A program made the translations under genes and the position numbers. DNA of 64,000 bases from Caulobacterales bacterium. Lineage in GTDB: Bacteria; Pseudomonadota; Alphaproteobacteria; Caulobacterales; Caulobacteraceae. The stretch spans positions 310,001 to 374,000 of the forward strand of contig JAEKKJ010000010.1 of the NCBI GenBank assembly GCA_019510435.1. The letters run 5' to 3'. The notes below the pieces were generated by a model. It had not been told where the DNA came from. It saw only the letters and a program-made list of their open reading frames with translations, and did no database searches. Shown here in pieces: positions 17,314 through 26,374 of the stretch. Position 1 is the first letter of the stretch. Each line of letters opens with the position of its first letter.

Positions 17314-18141
17314 TTAGCCGGCCGGGGCGGCGTCCTCGTCGTCGGTGAAGCCCATGATGTGGAAGCCGGCGTCCACGTGGACGACCTCGCCGGTGGTGGA
17401 CTTGCCCAGGTCCGACAGCAGCCACAGCGCCGCGCCGGCCACGCCCTCCATGGAGGTGTCCTCCTTCATGGCCGAGAGCGAGCGGCCCTTGGCCAGCATG
17501 CCGCGCCCGCCGGAGATGCCGGCCAGCGACAGGGTCTTCATCGCGCCCGGCGAGAGCGCGTTCACCCGGATGCCCTTGGGGCCGAGGTCGCGGGCCGCAT
17601 AGCGCACCGAGGCCTCCAGCGCCGCCTTGGCCACGCCCATGGTGTTGTAGTTCGGGATCGCCCGCTCCGAGCCCATGTAGGTCAGGGTCAGGATCGAGCC
17701 GCCGGCCTCCGGCATCATCGCCGCCGCGCGCCGCGCACAGTCCACGAAGCTGAAGGCGGAGATGTTCATCGCCCGCAGGAAGCCCTCGCGGCTGGTGTTG
17801 TCGACGAAGCTGCCCTTCAGCTCGTCCTTGTTGGCGAAGGCGATGGCGTGGACGAAGAAGTCGATCTCGCCGAACGCGCCCTTCACCACCTCGAACGCGG
17901 CGTCCATGGCCGCATCGTCGGTGACGTCGACCGGCGTCAGCACCTTGACCCCGATGCTGTCGGCCAGCGGCTGCACCCGCCGCTCCATGCCCGGCAGGTG
18001 GAGGAAGGCCATCTCGGCCCCCTGGGCGGCCAGCTGGCTGGCGATCCCCCAGGCGATGGACTGGTGGTTGGCCACCCCGGTGACCACGCCGCGCTTGCCC
18101 TTCATCAGCCCGCCTGCAGGCATCTGGTAGTCTTCGGCCAC
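17314..18141 (-). CDS. fabI: enoyl-ACP reductase (NADH)
   Basis: FabI catalyses the last reductive step of each fatty-acid elongation cycle. The 275-residue protein has the SDR-like cofactor loop KRGVVTGVANHQSIAWGIA near residue 18, the FabI-specific YMGSERAIPNYNTMGVAKAALEA containing the Tyr-x6-Lys active site near 160, and SPGAMKTLSLAGISGGRGML. GTG 18141 and ATG 18123 are both possible starts. Together with fabB and fabA on the same strand it forms an unsaturated fatty-acid cluster; the small Cys-rich gene lies between fabB and fabI. Confidence 0.96.
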   Translation of the reverse strand: MAEDYQMPAGGLMKGKRGVVTGVANHQSIAWGIASQLAAQGAEMAFLHLPGMERRVQPLADSIGVKVLTPVDVTDDAAMDAAFEVVKGAFGEIDFFVHAIAFANKDELKGSFVDNTSREGFLRAMNISAFSFVDCARRAAAMMPEAGGSILTLTYMGSERAIPNYNTMGVAKAALEASVRYAARDLGPKGIRVNALSPGAMKTLSLAGISGGRGMLAKGRSLSAMKEDTSMEGVAGAALWLLSDLGKSTTGEVVHVDAGFHIMGFTDDEDAAPAG

Positions 18142-18180
18142 GCGCGTTCTCCCATCCGTCGTTGCGCGGTTTGTGGCCGA

Positions 18181-18369
18181 TCAGGCCTGCCCTGTCATCC
18201 CCCGGCAGGCGGCCAGCACCTCCGCGGGATCGCCCCCGAGCGCGCGCACCCGCGCCTCCCAGCGCTCCAGGGCGTCATAGTAGTAGTCGAAGATGCAGGG
18301 GCAGCAGCCGCGCTTGCAGCACTCATAGTCCTGCGGCTTGTCGGGCGGCCGCGGGAATTGCGCCGTCAG
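18181..18369 (-). CDS. oxidoreductase-like N-terminal-domain protein, no standard start codon
   Basis: An unlisted short frame downstream of fabB encodes about 62 residues containing PPDKPQDYECCKRGCCPCIFDYY... then ALERWEARVRALGG, matching the small Cys-rich oxidoreductase-like domain (PF09791 type). The frame has no ATG, GTG or TTG upstream of the Cys motif; it is in phase with fabB and begins right after the fabB TAG. CTG at 18367-18369 is proposed as the start, or the domain may be made by readthrough. Function of the family is unknown. The gene ends 39 bp before fabI starts. Confidence 0.6.
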   Translation of the reverse strand: MTAQFPRPPDKPQDYECCKRGCCPCIFDYYYDALERWEARVRALGGDPAEVLAACRGMTGQA

Positions 18370-18381
18370 GCCGCCGAAAGG

Positions 18382-19587
18382 CTAGGCGCGGGCCATGACG
18401 AGACACCCATTGGTCCCGCCGAAGCCGAACGAGTTGCTCATCACCGTCTCCAGCGGCCGGTCCTGCCGCTCGCGCACGATGGGCAGGTCGGCGAAGGCCG
18501 GGTCCAGGTTGTCGATGTGGGCGCTCTCGGCGACGAAGCCGTTGTTGAGCATCAAGAGGCAGTAGATCGCCTCCTGCGCCCCCGCCGCGCCCAGGCTGTG
18601 GCCGGTCAGCGACTTGGTGGAGGAGATCAACGGCGGCTTGTCGCCAAACACGGCGCGCACGGCCTCCATCTCCTTCAGGTCGCCCACCGGCGTGCCGGTG
18701 CCGTGCGGATTGAGGTAGTCGATGCTGCGGCCGTCGGGATTGGCCAGGCGCATGCAGCGCGCGGCGCCCTCGCCGGACGGCGCCACCATGTCGAAGCCGT
18801 CGGAATTGGCCGCATAGCCGACGATCTCGCCGTAGATCTTGGCCCCGCGCGCCTTGGCCCGCTCCAGCTCCTCCAGCACCACGATCCCGGCCCCGCCGGC
18901 GATCACGAAGCCGTCGCGGTCGGCGTCATAGGCGCGGCTGGCGACTTCCGGGCGGTCGTTGTAGCCCGAGCTCATGGCGCCCATGGCGTCGAACATGACA
19001 CTGAGGGTCCAGTCCAGCTCCTCGCAGCCGCCGGCGAAGACCACGTCCTGCTTGCCCATCAGGATCTGCTCGTAGCCGACGCCGATGCAGTGGGCGGAGG
19101 TGGCGCAGGCCGAGCTGATGGAGAAGTTGAGGCCGCGAATCTTGAACCAGGTGGAGAGCGTGGCCGAGGGGCCCGAGCTCATGGCCTTGGGGACGGCGAA
19201 GGGGCCGACGCGCTTGGGTCCGCGTTCGCGGGTCGTCTGGGCCGCCTCGACGATGGCCCGGGTGGAGGGTCCGCCCGAGCCGACGATCAGACCGGTCTTT
19301 TCGTGGCTGACCTCTTCCGGCGCCAGGCCGCAGTCGGCGATCGCCTGCTCCATGGCCAGGTGCGCATAGCCGGTGCCCTGGGCGAGGAACCGCGCGGCGC
19401 GGCGGTCGACCATCGACTCCCAGTCGATCTGCGGCGGGGCGTGCACCTGGCAGCGGAAGCCCAGCTCCGCATACTCCGGCGCGGCGCGAACGCCGGATTT
19501 CGCCTCGCGCAACGAGGCCAGCACCTCGTTCGTGTTGTTGCCGATGGATGAGACGATGCCCATCCCGGTGACGACGACCCTGCGCAT
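18382..19587 (-). CDS. fabB: beta-ketoacyl-ACP synthase I
   Basis: FabB elongates the cis-3-decenoyl-ACP made by FabA and is required for unsaturated fatty acids. The 401-residue protein has the thiolase fold with the nucleophile in [14 protein letters not shown] (Cys near residue 162), [11 protein letters not shown] with one active-site His near 297, and the second His in [19 protein letters not shown] near 332, ending with [14 protein letters not shown]. The ATG at 19587 gives a normal start ([16 protein letters not shown]). It follows fabA by 20 bp. Confidence 0.97.
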   Translation of the reverse strand: MRRVVVTGMGIVSSIGNNTNEVLASLREAKSGVRAAPEYAELGFRCQVHAPPQIDWESMVDRRAARFLAQGTGYAHLAMEQAIADCGLAPEEVSHEKTGLIVGSGGPSTRAIVEAAQTTRERGPKRVGPFAVPKAMSSGPSATLSTWFKIRGLNFSISSACATSAHCIGVGYEQILMGKQDVVFAGGCEELDWTLSVMFDAMGAMSSGYNDRPEVASRAYDADRDGFVIAGGAGIVVLEELERAKARGAKIYGEIVGYAANSDGFDMVAPSGEGAARCMRLANPDGRSIDYLNPHGTGTPVGDLKEMEAVRAVFGDKPPLISSTKSLTGHSLGAAGAQEAIYCLLMLNNGFVAESAHIDNLDPAFADLPIVRERQDRPLETVMSNSFGFGGTNGCLVMARA

Positions 19588-19607
19588 GGTTCCTTCCCGG
19601 ACTGCGA

Positions 19608-20123
19608 CTAGGCGCGCTGATAGAGGCCGACCCGAAGGTCCAGAGCCGTATAGATGGGCTTTCCGTCGGCCTCCAACACCCCGTCGCCGATCCCCATGAC
19701 CAGGCGGCGGTTGATCACGCGCTTCATCTCGATCTTGTAGGTCACCTTCTTGATGTCCGGCGTCACTTCGCCGGCGAACTTCACCTCGCCGCAGCCGAGC
19801 GCGCGGCCACGACCCTTGCCGCCGATCCAGCCCAGGTAGAAGCCGACCAGTTGCCACAGGGCGTCCAGGCCCAGGCTGCCGGGCATGACGGGGTCGCCGA
19901 TGAAGTGGCAGGCGAAGAACCAGAGGTCCGGGTTGATGTCGAACTCGGCCTCGATGTAGCCCTTGCCGTGGGCGCCGCCCTCGTCGGTGATCTTGATGAT
20001 GCGATCGAACAGCAGCATCGGCGGCGAGGGCAGCTGGGCGTTGCCCGGCCCGAACATCTCGCCGCGCGCGCAGGCCATGAGCTCTTCGAAGCTGTAGTGA
20101 TCCTTGGCCTTGACGGCGGTCAT
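19608..20123 (-). CDS. fabA: 3-hydroxydecanoyl-ACP dehydratase/isomerase
   Basis: FabA dehydrates 3-hydroxyacyl-ACP and isomerises the C10 trans-2 product to cis-3, starting unsaturated fatty-acid synthesis. The 171-residue length is standard. Key motifs are [12 protein letters not shown], the active-site His segment [22 protein letters not shown] (His near residue 71) and the catalytic Asp in the same block, plus GEVKFAGEV. It is first in the fabA-fabB-fabI group and divergent in layout from no gene; the SH3 protein gene lies 53 bp upstream on the same strand. Confidence 0.97.
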   Translation of the reverse strand: MTAVKAKDHYSFEELMACARGEMFGPGNAQLPSPPMLLFDRIIKITDEGGAHGKGYIEAEFDINPDLWFFACHFIGDPVMPGSLGLDALWQLVGFYLGWIGGKGRGRALGCGEVKFAGEVTPDIKKVTYKIEMKRVINRRLVMGIGDGVLEADGKPIYTALDLRVGLYQRA

Positions 20124-20176
20124 TGAAATTTCCGATCCGATGCGGCGCTCGGCCTAGCACAGCCCGTCATTGGCCC

Positions 20177-20689
20177 TCAACGACATTGCGGCGCGTCCGC
20201 CGTGCCCCAGAGAGCGCCTTCGCGCACCCAGCCGTCCGCGCCGTCGGCGCTGACCTTGCACCATCCCTTCTGACAGCGGACCAGCGAGGCCATGGCGCGA
20301 ACGTTCAGGAAGGCGGCCGGTTGCGCCCCGGCCTTGGGCTTGCGGTAGAGCGGCGCGGGGCCCCGTCCCATGTTGATCACCGCCCGGCGGCCGTCGGTGA
20401 CCCGCTTGTGCACCCACGCCACCTGGCCCTCCGGGTCGCAGACCCGCCGCCACTCGCTGGTCTCGGCGACCACCTGCAGCGGCAGGCCCTTGGCGCGGTA
20501 GACGAACAGCAGCCTGTGGTCGTCGCCCGGGCCGGCGCGGGCGTTCACGGTGGCGAACTTCAGGGTCACATAGCGCGGCACCGGATAGCCGGAGGGCGTC
20601 TGGCGCTCGGCCGCCCCGGCCGCAGGAAGGCAGACCGACGCCGTCGCCAGAGCCATAACCGCAACCTGGCCTACGCGCCTCGCCTTCAA
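20177..20689 (-). CDS. secreted SH3-domain protein
   Basis: The 170-residue protein has a signal peptide (cut near AAGAAE) and two bacterial SH3-like repeats. The first begins YVTLKFATVNARAGPGDDHRLLFVY, the second APLYRKPKAGAQPAAFLNVRAMASLVRC and contains GWCKVSADGADGWV. Such periplasmic SH3_4-type proteins are thought to bind the cell wall. It is divergent from the 2-hydroxyacid dehydrogenase gene, an arrangement I recall as common in alphaproteobacteria. Confidence 0.85.
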   Translation of the reverse strand: MKARRVGQVAVMALATASVCLPAAGAAERQTPSGYPVPRYVTLKFATVNARAGPGDDHRLLFVYRAKGLPLQVVAETSEWRRVCDPEGQVAWVHKRVTDGRRAVINMGRGPAPLYRKPKAGAQPAAFLNVRAMASLVRCQKGWCKVSADGADGWVREGALWGTADAPQCR

Positions 20690-20800
20690 GCCGTTCGCCT
20701 CGCCTTGGCCGTGACTGGCCCCCCTGCTAAGGGTTCCGTGAAATCGACGCGCCCGCAGTGGCGCAGGAAACGTCCCCTAGGCCCCTTTTCCCGTAAGCGA

Positions 20801-21787
20801 ATGGCGACCCGCAAGCCGAAAGTCATCGTGACGCGCAAACTCCCCGATGCGGTGGAGACGCGCATGCGCGAATTGTTCGACACCGAGCTCAACGTCACCG
20901 ACGAGCCGATGACCCGCAAACAGCTGCTGGAAGCCGCTGGCCGCTGCGACGTGCTCTCGCCGACGATCACCGACAAGATCGACGCGGCCTTCCTCGAGAA
21001 GGTGGGCGAGCGGCTGAAGCTGATCGCCAACTTCGGCGCCGGTGTCGACCACATCGACGTGGCCGCGGCCAACGCCAAGGGCATCATCGTCACCAACACC
21101 CCCGGCGTGCTGACCGACGACACCGCGGACCTGACCCTGACCCTGCTGATGGCCACCCTGCGCCGGGTGATCGAGGGGGCCAATGCGGTGCAGTCGGGCG
21201 AGTTCACGGGCTGGGCGCCCACCTGGATGCTGGGCCGGCGCGTCACCGGCAAGCGGATCGGGATCATCGGCATGGGCCGCATCGGCGCCGCCGTCGCCCG
21301 GCGCGCCAAGGCGTTCGGCATGCAGATCCACTACCACAACCGCAAGCCGGCCAGCTCGCGGGTGGCCGAGGAGCTGGAGGCCACCTACTGGGACAGCCTG
21401 GACCAGATGCTGGCCCGGGTGGACATCGTCACCGTCCACGCCCCCGCAACGCCCGCCACCTTCCACCTGCTGTCGGCCCGCCGGCTGAAGCTGCTGCAGC
21501 CCCACGCCATCGTCATCAACACCGCGCGCGGCAGCATCATCGACGAGGCGGCGCTCACCGAGCTCCTGGCGACCAAGGCGATCGCCGGCGCCGGCCTGGA
21601 CGTGTTCGAGGAGGAGCCGCGGATCAATCCGAAGCTCCTGCGGCTCTCCAACGCCGTCCTCCTGCCCCACATGGGCTCGGCCACGGTCGAGGCCCGCGTC
21701 GACATGGGCGAGAAGGTGATCATCAACATCAAGACCTGGATGGACGGCCACCGCCCGCCGGACCGCGTCCTGCCGCAGATGCTGTAG
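20801..21787 (+). CDS. D-isomer 2-hydroxyacid dehydrogenase (glyoxylate/hydroxypyruvate reductase-like)
   Basis: The 328-residue enzyme belongs to the D-2-hydroxyacid dehydrogenases. It has the NAD(P) loop GIIGMGRIGAAVARRAKAFGM near residue 150, the catalytic Arg segment INTARGSIIDEAAL near 235, the Glu in VFEEEPRINPKLL near 265 and the His in LLPHMGSATVEAR near 285. The ATG at 20801 gives MATRKPKVIVTRKLPD; the frame is open far upstream but that part is antisense to other genes. Glyoxylate or hydroxypyruvate is the likely substrate by similarity. Confidence 0.93.
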   Translation: MATRKPKVIVTRKLPDAVETRMRELFDTELNVTDEPMTRKQLLEAAGRCDVLSPTITDKIDAAFLEKVGERLKLIANFGAGVDHIDVAAANAKGIIVTNTPGVLTDDTADLTLTLLMATLRRVIEGANAVQSGEFTGWAPTWMLGRRVTGKRIGIIGMGRIGAAVARRAKAFGMQIHYHNRKPASSRVAEELEATYWDSLDQMLARVDIVTVHAPATPATFHLLSARRLKLLQPHAIVINTARGSIIDEAALTELLATKAIAGAGLDVFEEEPRINPKLLRLSNAVLLPHMGSATVEARVDMGEKVIINIKTWMDGHRPPDRVLPQML

Positions 21788-21880
21788 GGTTCGCAGGCGG
21801 CCTGAGCCCGAGCGGCACGGCCGCCCCGCCGGGGTCTGGCGGAGCGGCCCCAGGGCGGAGCCTTCGGGGGAGGCCTGGGC

Positions 21881-22336
21881 TCACCCGCCCTGTTTTCGCG
21901 CCGCCAGCCGCTCGCGCAGGCGCTGCAGCTCGTCGGCGCCCACGACGCCGTCGTGGTTCGCATCGGCCAGGTCGAACAGCCGCGCCGGGCCGTCCACGAA
22001 CTCCGCGCGGCTGACGCGCCCGTCGCCGTCGGCGTCCAGCGCCCGCTCCAGCTGGGCCAGCTTGCCGCCCGCCCGCCGGCGCGCCATCCGCGGCGCGTCG
22101 TCCGGGCCGACGTAGCCGTCGCGGTTGCGGTCGAGCCGGGCGAAGCGCGCGGCGCGGGCGGCCTGGTATTCGGCGCGGCTGATGCGCCCGTCGTGGTCGG
22201 CGTCGGCCTCGGCCAGCATCTGCACCGGGTCGGCCCGCGCCCCGCCGCCGCCCACAGCGGCGGTCGCGAGGCGGGCCGCGCACCCGCAGCAGCCGAGCGC
22301 GATGAGGCTCGCGGCCAGGATCGGCAGGGTCCGCAT
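21881..22336 (-). CDS. EF-hand calcium-binding lipoprotein
   Basis: The 151-residue product has a lipoprotein-type signal (LIALGCCGCAA, acylated Cys near residue 18) and four EF-hand loops: DADHDGRISRAEY, DRNRDGYVGPDD, DADGDGRVSRAEF and DANHDGVVGADEL. All keep the acidic residues for calcium. ATG 22336 starts one base after the stop of the upstream secreted-protein gene (TGA G ATG), indicating translational coupling; ATG 22354 would overlap it. Probably a periplasmic or membrane-anchored calcium-binding protein; its target is unknown. Confidence 0.88.
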   Translation of the reverse strand: MRTLPILAASLIALGCCGCAARLATAAVGGGGARADPVQMLAEADADHDGRISRAEYQAARAARFARLDRNRDGYVGPDDAPRMARRRAGGKLAQLERALDADGDGRVSRAEFVDGPARLFDLADANHDGVVGADELQRLRERLAARKQGG

Positions 22337-22337
22337 C

Positions 22338-22826
22338 TCAGTCGTTCCGCTCATAGGTGCGCGAGCTCGAATAGGTCCGGCCCGAGCCCGTGGTCAGGCT
22401 GCGGTCCACCGTGACGCCGTCGTCCCCGACCGCCACCGACTTGCTGCCGGTGGCCGAGCGGCCGGAGGAGGTGGAGACCCCGCCGGTGCGCGTGTAGCCG
22501 CCGTCGGTGCGGTAGATGGTGCTCCAGCCCGACTGGGTGGCGCCGCCCACGCCAGTGTGGCTGCGCGCGGTGCTGACCGAGCCGTCGGGGTTGCGGGTCA
22601 CCGACCGGGCCCGCGAGGCCGTGAGGCCGTCGTCATAGGTGCGCCGGCCGCTCACCGAGAGCGCCCCCGGCTCGCGGTCGACCGTGCGGATGTTGGTGAA
22701 GCCGTGGCCGAACCGGCCCTGGACATGACGGGCGATGCTGAGCCCGGCCGCATCGGCGGGCGGCGGCGCGGCGAGGGTGAGGGTCGTGGCCAGCAGGCCG
22801 CCGCAGATCTTGAGAAGGTGGGACAT
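22338..22826 (-). CDS. secreted Ser/Thr/Gly-rich protein
   Basis: The 162-residue protein has a signal peptide ending PPPADAA. The mature part is rich in Ser, Thr, Gly and Arg and shows an imperfect repeat of R-T-Y/S-x-G units (SGRRTYDDG, GRTYSSSRTYERND) and alternating hydrophilic residues like a beta-solenoid or amyloid-like stretch. No family recognised. It is the first gene of a pair with the EF-hand lipoprotein and diverges from the two-component system 159 bp away, so it may be its target. Confidence 0.7.
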   Translation of the reverse strand: MSHLLKICGGLLATTLTLAAPPPADAAGLSIARHVQGRFGHGFTNIRTVDREPGALSVSGRRTYDDGLTASRARSVTRNPDGSVSTARSHTGVGGATQSGWSTIYRTDGGYTRTGGVSTSSGRSATGSKSVAVGDDGVTVDRSLTTGSGRTYSSSRTYERND

Positions 22827-22985
22827 GGGTTGCTCCGGGTCTGGAGCCCCCGTTCTCGCGCCGGACCGTGGGCGGCGCGTGAGCGCCCGGCGTCGAATTG
22901 TGACGAAGTGTATCCCGGCTGGTTTGGCCGTTCCCCTCGGCGGCGCCGTCTGCGATGTCTGGCGGCGCGTTCGCGAGCGTACCCC

Positions 22986-23708
22986 ATGTCCGAATCCACC
23001 GTCATCGCCGTCGTCGAGGACGATCCCGAGATCCGCACCCTGGTGAGCGGGTTGCTGGGGCGCGAAGGCTTCGAGGTCCTCAGCTGCGCGGCAGGCGCCG
23101 ACCTGGACCGCGCCCTCGGCCGGCGTCGGATCGACCTGGTGCTGCTGGACCTGATGCTGCCGGGCGAGGACGGCCTGTCGATCTGCCGGCGCCTGCGCAA
23201 CGCCCCCGTGGACGTGCCGGTGTTGATGGTCACCGCCAAGGGCGAGGACATCGACCGCATCCTGGGGCTGGAGCTCGGGGCCGACGACTATGTGACCAAG
23301 CCGTTCAATCCGCGGGAGCTGGTGGCGCGGGTGCGCGCGGTGCTGCGACGGACCCGCGAGGCCCATAGCGCCGCCCGCGACCGCCCGCGGGAGATCTACC
23401 GCTTCGGCGGCTGGACCCTGGACGCCTCGGCCCGGCGCCTGACCGATGCGGAGGCGCGGGAGGTCGAGCTGACCGGCGGCGAGTACGACCTGCTGATGGC
23501 CTTCCTCACCCACCCGCAGCGGGTGCTGAACCGCGAGCAGCTGCTGGACTGGACACGCGGGCGCGATGCGGCGCCCTACGACCGCACCATCGACGTGCAG
23601 CTGAGCCGGCTGCGCCGCAAGCTGGGCGACAGCGGCCGCAGCCCGACCCTGGTGCGCACGGTACGCGGCGGCGGCTACCTGTTCAGCCTCGCGGTCAAGC
23701 GCAACTGA
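22986..23708 (+). CDS. OmpR-family response regulator
   Basis: The 240-residue regulator has a receiver domain with the acidic pair VVEDDPE near residue 10, phospho-acceptor Asp in LVLLDLMLPGEDG near 55 and Lys in DDYVTKPFNPREL near 105. A winged-helix output domain follows, with ELTGGEYDLLMAFLTHPQRVLNREQLL and IDVQLSRLRRKLGD to VRGGGYLF. ATG 22986 is used because the longer frame upstream is antisense. The stop overlaps the kinase start (TGATG), so the two are a coupled pair. Confidence 0.95.
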   Translation: MSESTVIAVVEDDPEIRTLVSGLLGREGFEVLSCAAGADLDRALGRRRIDLVLLDLMLPGEDGLSICRRLRNAPVDVPVLMVTAKGEDIDRILGLELGADDYVTKPFNPRELVARVRAVLRRTREAHSAARDRPREIYRFGGWTLDASARRLTDAEAREVELTGGEYDLLMAFLTHPQRVLNREQLLDWTRGRDAAPYDRTIDVQLSRLRRKLGDSGRSPTLVRTVRGGGYLFSLAVKRN

Positions 23709-25048
23709 TGGCCCCGCGCATCGACAGCCTGGCGCTGCGGCTGGCGGCGGTGATGCTCGCCGGAGTGGTCGTGCTGCAGCTGGGCATCGTGGTGCTGGCG
23801 ATCTGGCCCGACGGGCGGCGGCTAGACCTGCGCCTGCCGGCGCCGCAGGACGCCGCCGCCATGGCCCGCGCCGTGGAAGCGGCCCCCAAAGACGTGCAAC
23901 CGCTTGTGGTGGCGGCGCTGAACCGCGGCGCGATGCGCGTGGAGCTGGCCGATCCGGCGGCGCTCGAGACGGGCCACGACGCGCCCGCGACGGCGGCGCG
24001 GATCACCCAACTGCTCGGCGGCTACGCCGGGGCGTTGGAGGGCCGTCCGTTCGAGGTGCAGGCGCGGCAGGGCCAGGGGCCCCTCCGCGACCGGCTGGCC
24101 CCCGGGACCCTGGGGCCGGTCCGCCTGGTCGTTCGCCTGCGCACCGGCCAGGTGCTGCTCGTCGAGCGGACCACCGCGCCGCTGTTGCGCCGCCTCGGCG
24201 ACCGCTCGCTGCCGATCGCCCTCCTGGCGGCGAGCGTGATGCTGGCGGTGCTGGCCGTCAGCCTGTGGACCATCCGCCCCATCGACGCCCTGGCCCGCGC
24301 CGCGCCCGGCATCGCCGACGACGTCGCCGCCGCCGACCTGCCGGTGCGCGGGGCGCGCGAGGTGCGGGCGCTCTCGACCGCCCTGAACGCCCTGCGCCGG
24401 CGGATCCGCGCCCTGCTGGACGAGCGCACGCGCGTGCTGGCCGCCATCGCCCACGACCTGCGCACCTACCTGACGCGCCTGCGCCTGCGCGCCGAGTTCA
24501 TCGCCGATCCCGAGCAGCGCGAGCGCGCGGCCGCCGACCTGGAGGAGATGGGCCAGCTGCTCGACGACACCCTGCTGTTCGCCCGCGACGCGGCCCGCGC
24601 CGAGGCCGCCGGCGAGGTCGATGTGCGCGCCGAGGTCGCGGCCCTGGCCGCCCGGCGGCGGGAACTGGGCCAGCCGGTGGAGGACGCCACCGCGGACGAT
24701 GACGCCGTCGCCGCCCGCGGCTCGCCCCTGGCGGTGCGGCGCATGCTCGACAATCTGGTCGACAACGCCGTGCGCTATGGCGGCGGCGCCCGCCTCTGCG
24801 TGCGGCGCGACGGCGCGGCCGTGGTGATCGCCGTCGACGACGACGGTCCTGGCGCGCCGCCCGAGGCGCTGGGACGACTGGTGCGGCCGTTCGAGCGGCT
24901 TGAGCCCTCCCGCGGCCGCGACACCGGCGGCTCCGGCCTCGGCCTGGCGATCGTCAAGGCCCTCGCCGAGAGCCAGGGCGGCGCCCTGACCCTGGAGAAC
25001 CGCCCCGAGGGCGGCCTCCGCGCCACGGTGCGGCTGGTCAGCCGGTAG
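23708..25048 (+). CDS. sensor histidine kinase, partner of the adjacent OmpR-type regulator
   Basis: The 446-residue kinase has an N-terminal membrane helix (LAAVMLAGVVVLQLGIVVLAIW), a periplasmic domain of about 140 residues, a second helix (LPIALLAASVMLAVLAVSLW, near residue 160-180) and a HAMP-like linker. The H-box reads AAIAHDLRTYLTRLRLR (His near 255); the position after RT is Tyr rather than the usual Pro. The ATPase domain has LDNLVDNAVRYGGG (N-box), DDDGPGAPPEAL (G1) and GGSGLGLAIVKAL (G2). Stimulus unknown; the divergent EF-hand and secreted genes hint at an envelope or calcium signal. Confidence 0.93.
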   Translation: MAPRIDSLALRLAAVMLAGVVVLQLGIVVLAIWPDGRRLDLRLPAPQDAAAMARAVEAAPKDVQPLVVAALNRGAMRVELADPAALETGHDAPATAARITQLLGGYAGALEGRPFEVQARQGQGPLRDRLAPGTLGPVRLVVRLRTGQVLLVERTTAPLLRRLGDRSLPIALLAASVMLAVLAVSLWTIRPIDALARAAPGIADDVAAADLPVRGAREVRALSTALNALRRRIRALLDERTRVLAAIAHDLRTYLTRLRLRAEFIADPEQRERAAADLEEMGQLLDDTLLFARDAARAEAAGEVDVRAEVAALAARRRELGQPVEDATADDDAVAARGSPLAVRRMLDNLVDNAVRYGGGARLCVRRDGAAVVIAVDDDGPGAPPEALGRLVRPFERLEPSRGRDTGGSGLGLAIVKALAESQGGALTLENRPEGGLRATVRLVSR

Positions 25049-25786
25049 TCACCCCCCGCACACCGGGCATTCCGGGTCGCCGGCCACGCGTACGGTCCGG
25101 GTTTCGGCGGCCAGGGCGTCGTAGATCAGGAGGCGGCCGCCGAGCGACTCGCCCGCGCCGGTGAGCAGCTTGACCGCCTCCAGGGCCATCATCGAGCCGA
25201 TCACGCCGGCCAGGGCGCCCACCACGCCGACGGCGACGCAGGTCTCGGCCTCGGGCGGGACCTCGGGCACCAGGCAGCGGTAGCAGGGCTGGCGGCCGAA
25301 CACGCCCACTTGGCCGGTCCAGCGGCCGATGGCGCCGGAGACGAGGGGCTTGTCGTGGCGCACGCAGGCCTCGTTGACGCAGAACCGCACGGCGAAGTCG
25401 TCGGTGCCGTCGAGCACCAGGTCGACGCCCTCCACCAGCTGGTCGGCGCTGACCGGGTCGAAGGCGCCGTTGAAGCCGGCCACGAAGACGTGCGGGTTGA
25501 GGGCATGCAGCCGGTCGGCGGCGGCCTCCACCTTGGGCCGGCCCACATCCTCCTCGGTGTAGATCACCTGCCGCTGCAGGTTCGAGCGGTCCACCACGTC
25601 GGGATCGGCCAGCAGGATGGTCCCGATGCCCGCGGCCGCGAGGTAGAGCGCGGCCGGCGCGCCGAGGCCGCCGGCGCCGACGATCAGCACGCTGGAGGCC
25701 TTCAGCTTCTGCTGGCCGGGCCCACCCACTTCGCGCAGCACCAGGTGGCGGGCGTACCGCTCGATCTCCTCATCCGTGAAAGTCAT
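25049..25786 (-). CDS. moeB: MoeB/ThiF-type sulfur-carrier adenylyltransferase
   Basis: The 245-residue E1-like enzyme adenylates the C-terminal Gly-Gly of a ubiquitin-like sulfur carrier (MoaD or ThiS). It shows [20 protein letters not shown], the nucleotide loop [18 protein letters not shown] near residue 35, [11 protein letters not shown] near 65, and two zinc-type Cys pairs (CYRC near 170, CPVC at the end). There is no C-terminal rhodanese domain. MoeB and ThiF are hard to separate by sequence alone. It is convergent with the kinase gene (zero gap) and divergent from hslV. Confidence 0.87.
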   Translation of the reverse strand: MTFTDEEIERYARHLVLREVGGPGQQKLKASSVLIVGAGGLGAPAALYLAAAGIGTILLADPDVVDRSNLQRQVIYTEEDVGRPKVEAAADRLHALNPHVFVAGFNGAFDPVSADQLVEGVDLVLDGTDDFAVRFCVNEACVRHDKPLVSGAIGRWTGQVGVFGRQPCYRCLVPEVPPEAETCVAVGVVGALAGVIGSMMALEAVKLLTGAGESLGGRLLIYDALAAETRTVRVAGDPECPVCGG

Positions 25787-25825
25787 TCACTTGACCTGGG
25801 AAACCCCGCTGCTCACATCGCGCCG

Positions 25826-26374
25826 ATGTCGAATAGCTCAACCTTTCCCGATTGGCACGGCACCACCATCCTGGCGGTGCGCAAGGGCGGCAAGACCGTG
25901 GTGGCCGGCGATGGCCAGGTCAGCATGGGCCAGACCATCGTCAAGGGCACGGCCAGGAAGGTGCGCAAGCTGGCCGGTGGGCGGGTGATCGCCGGCTTCG
26001 CCGGGTCCACGGCCGACGCCTTCACCCTTATCGAGCGGCTGGAGGCCAAGCTGGAGCAGTATCCGGAGCAGCTGGCCCGCGCCTGTGTCGACCTCGCCAA
26101 GGACTGGCGCACCGACCGCTACCTGCGCCGGCTGGAGGCGATGCTGATCGTCGCCGACCAGGACCAGATCTTCACCGTCACCGGCGTGGGCGACGTGCTG
26201 GAGCCCGAGCATGGCGTCGCCGCCATCGGCTCGGGCGGCAACTATGCGCTCGCCGCGGCGCGGGCCCTGATCGACACCGACCTGGACGCCGAGACCGTGG
26301 CCCGCCGCGCCATGGCCATCGCCGCGGAGATCTGCGTCTACACCAATGGGGAGCTGACGGTTGAGGTGGTTTAG
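25826..26374 (+). CDS. hslV: ATP-dependent protease subunit HslV
   Basis: HslV is the proteasome-like peptidase of the HslUV complex. The 182-residue precursor has the short leader [11 protein letters not shown]; cleavage would expose Thr13 in [21 protein letters not shown], the catalytic N-terminal threonine, with Lys of the [11 protein letters not shown] region completing the site. The C-terminus reads [24 protein letters not shown] 25826 is selected by the leader. hslU follows, but one secreted-protein gene with a repeat lies between them. Confidence 0.97.
   Translation: MSNSSTFPDWHGTTILAVRKGGKTVVAGDGQVSMGQTIVKGTARKVRKLAGGRVIAGFAGSTADAFTLIERLEAKLEQYPEQLARACVDLAKDWRTDRYLRRLEAMLIVADQDQIFTVTGVGDVLEPEHGVAAIGSGGNYALAAARALIDTDLDAETVARRAMAIAAEICVYTNGELTVEVV

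Noticed and set aside
25787..25825. CTTGAC...CCCCGC upstream of hslV as a heat-shock (sigma-32) promoter
   Set aside because: The spacing between the two boxes is only about 8 bp and the -10 does not match CCCCAT-T, so support is too weak.
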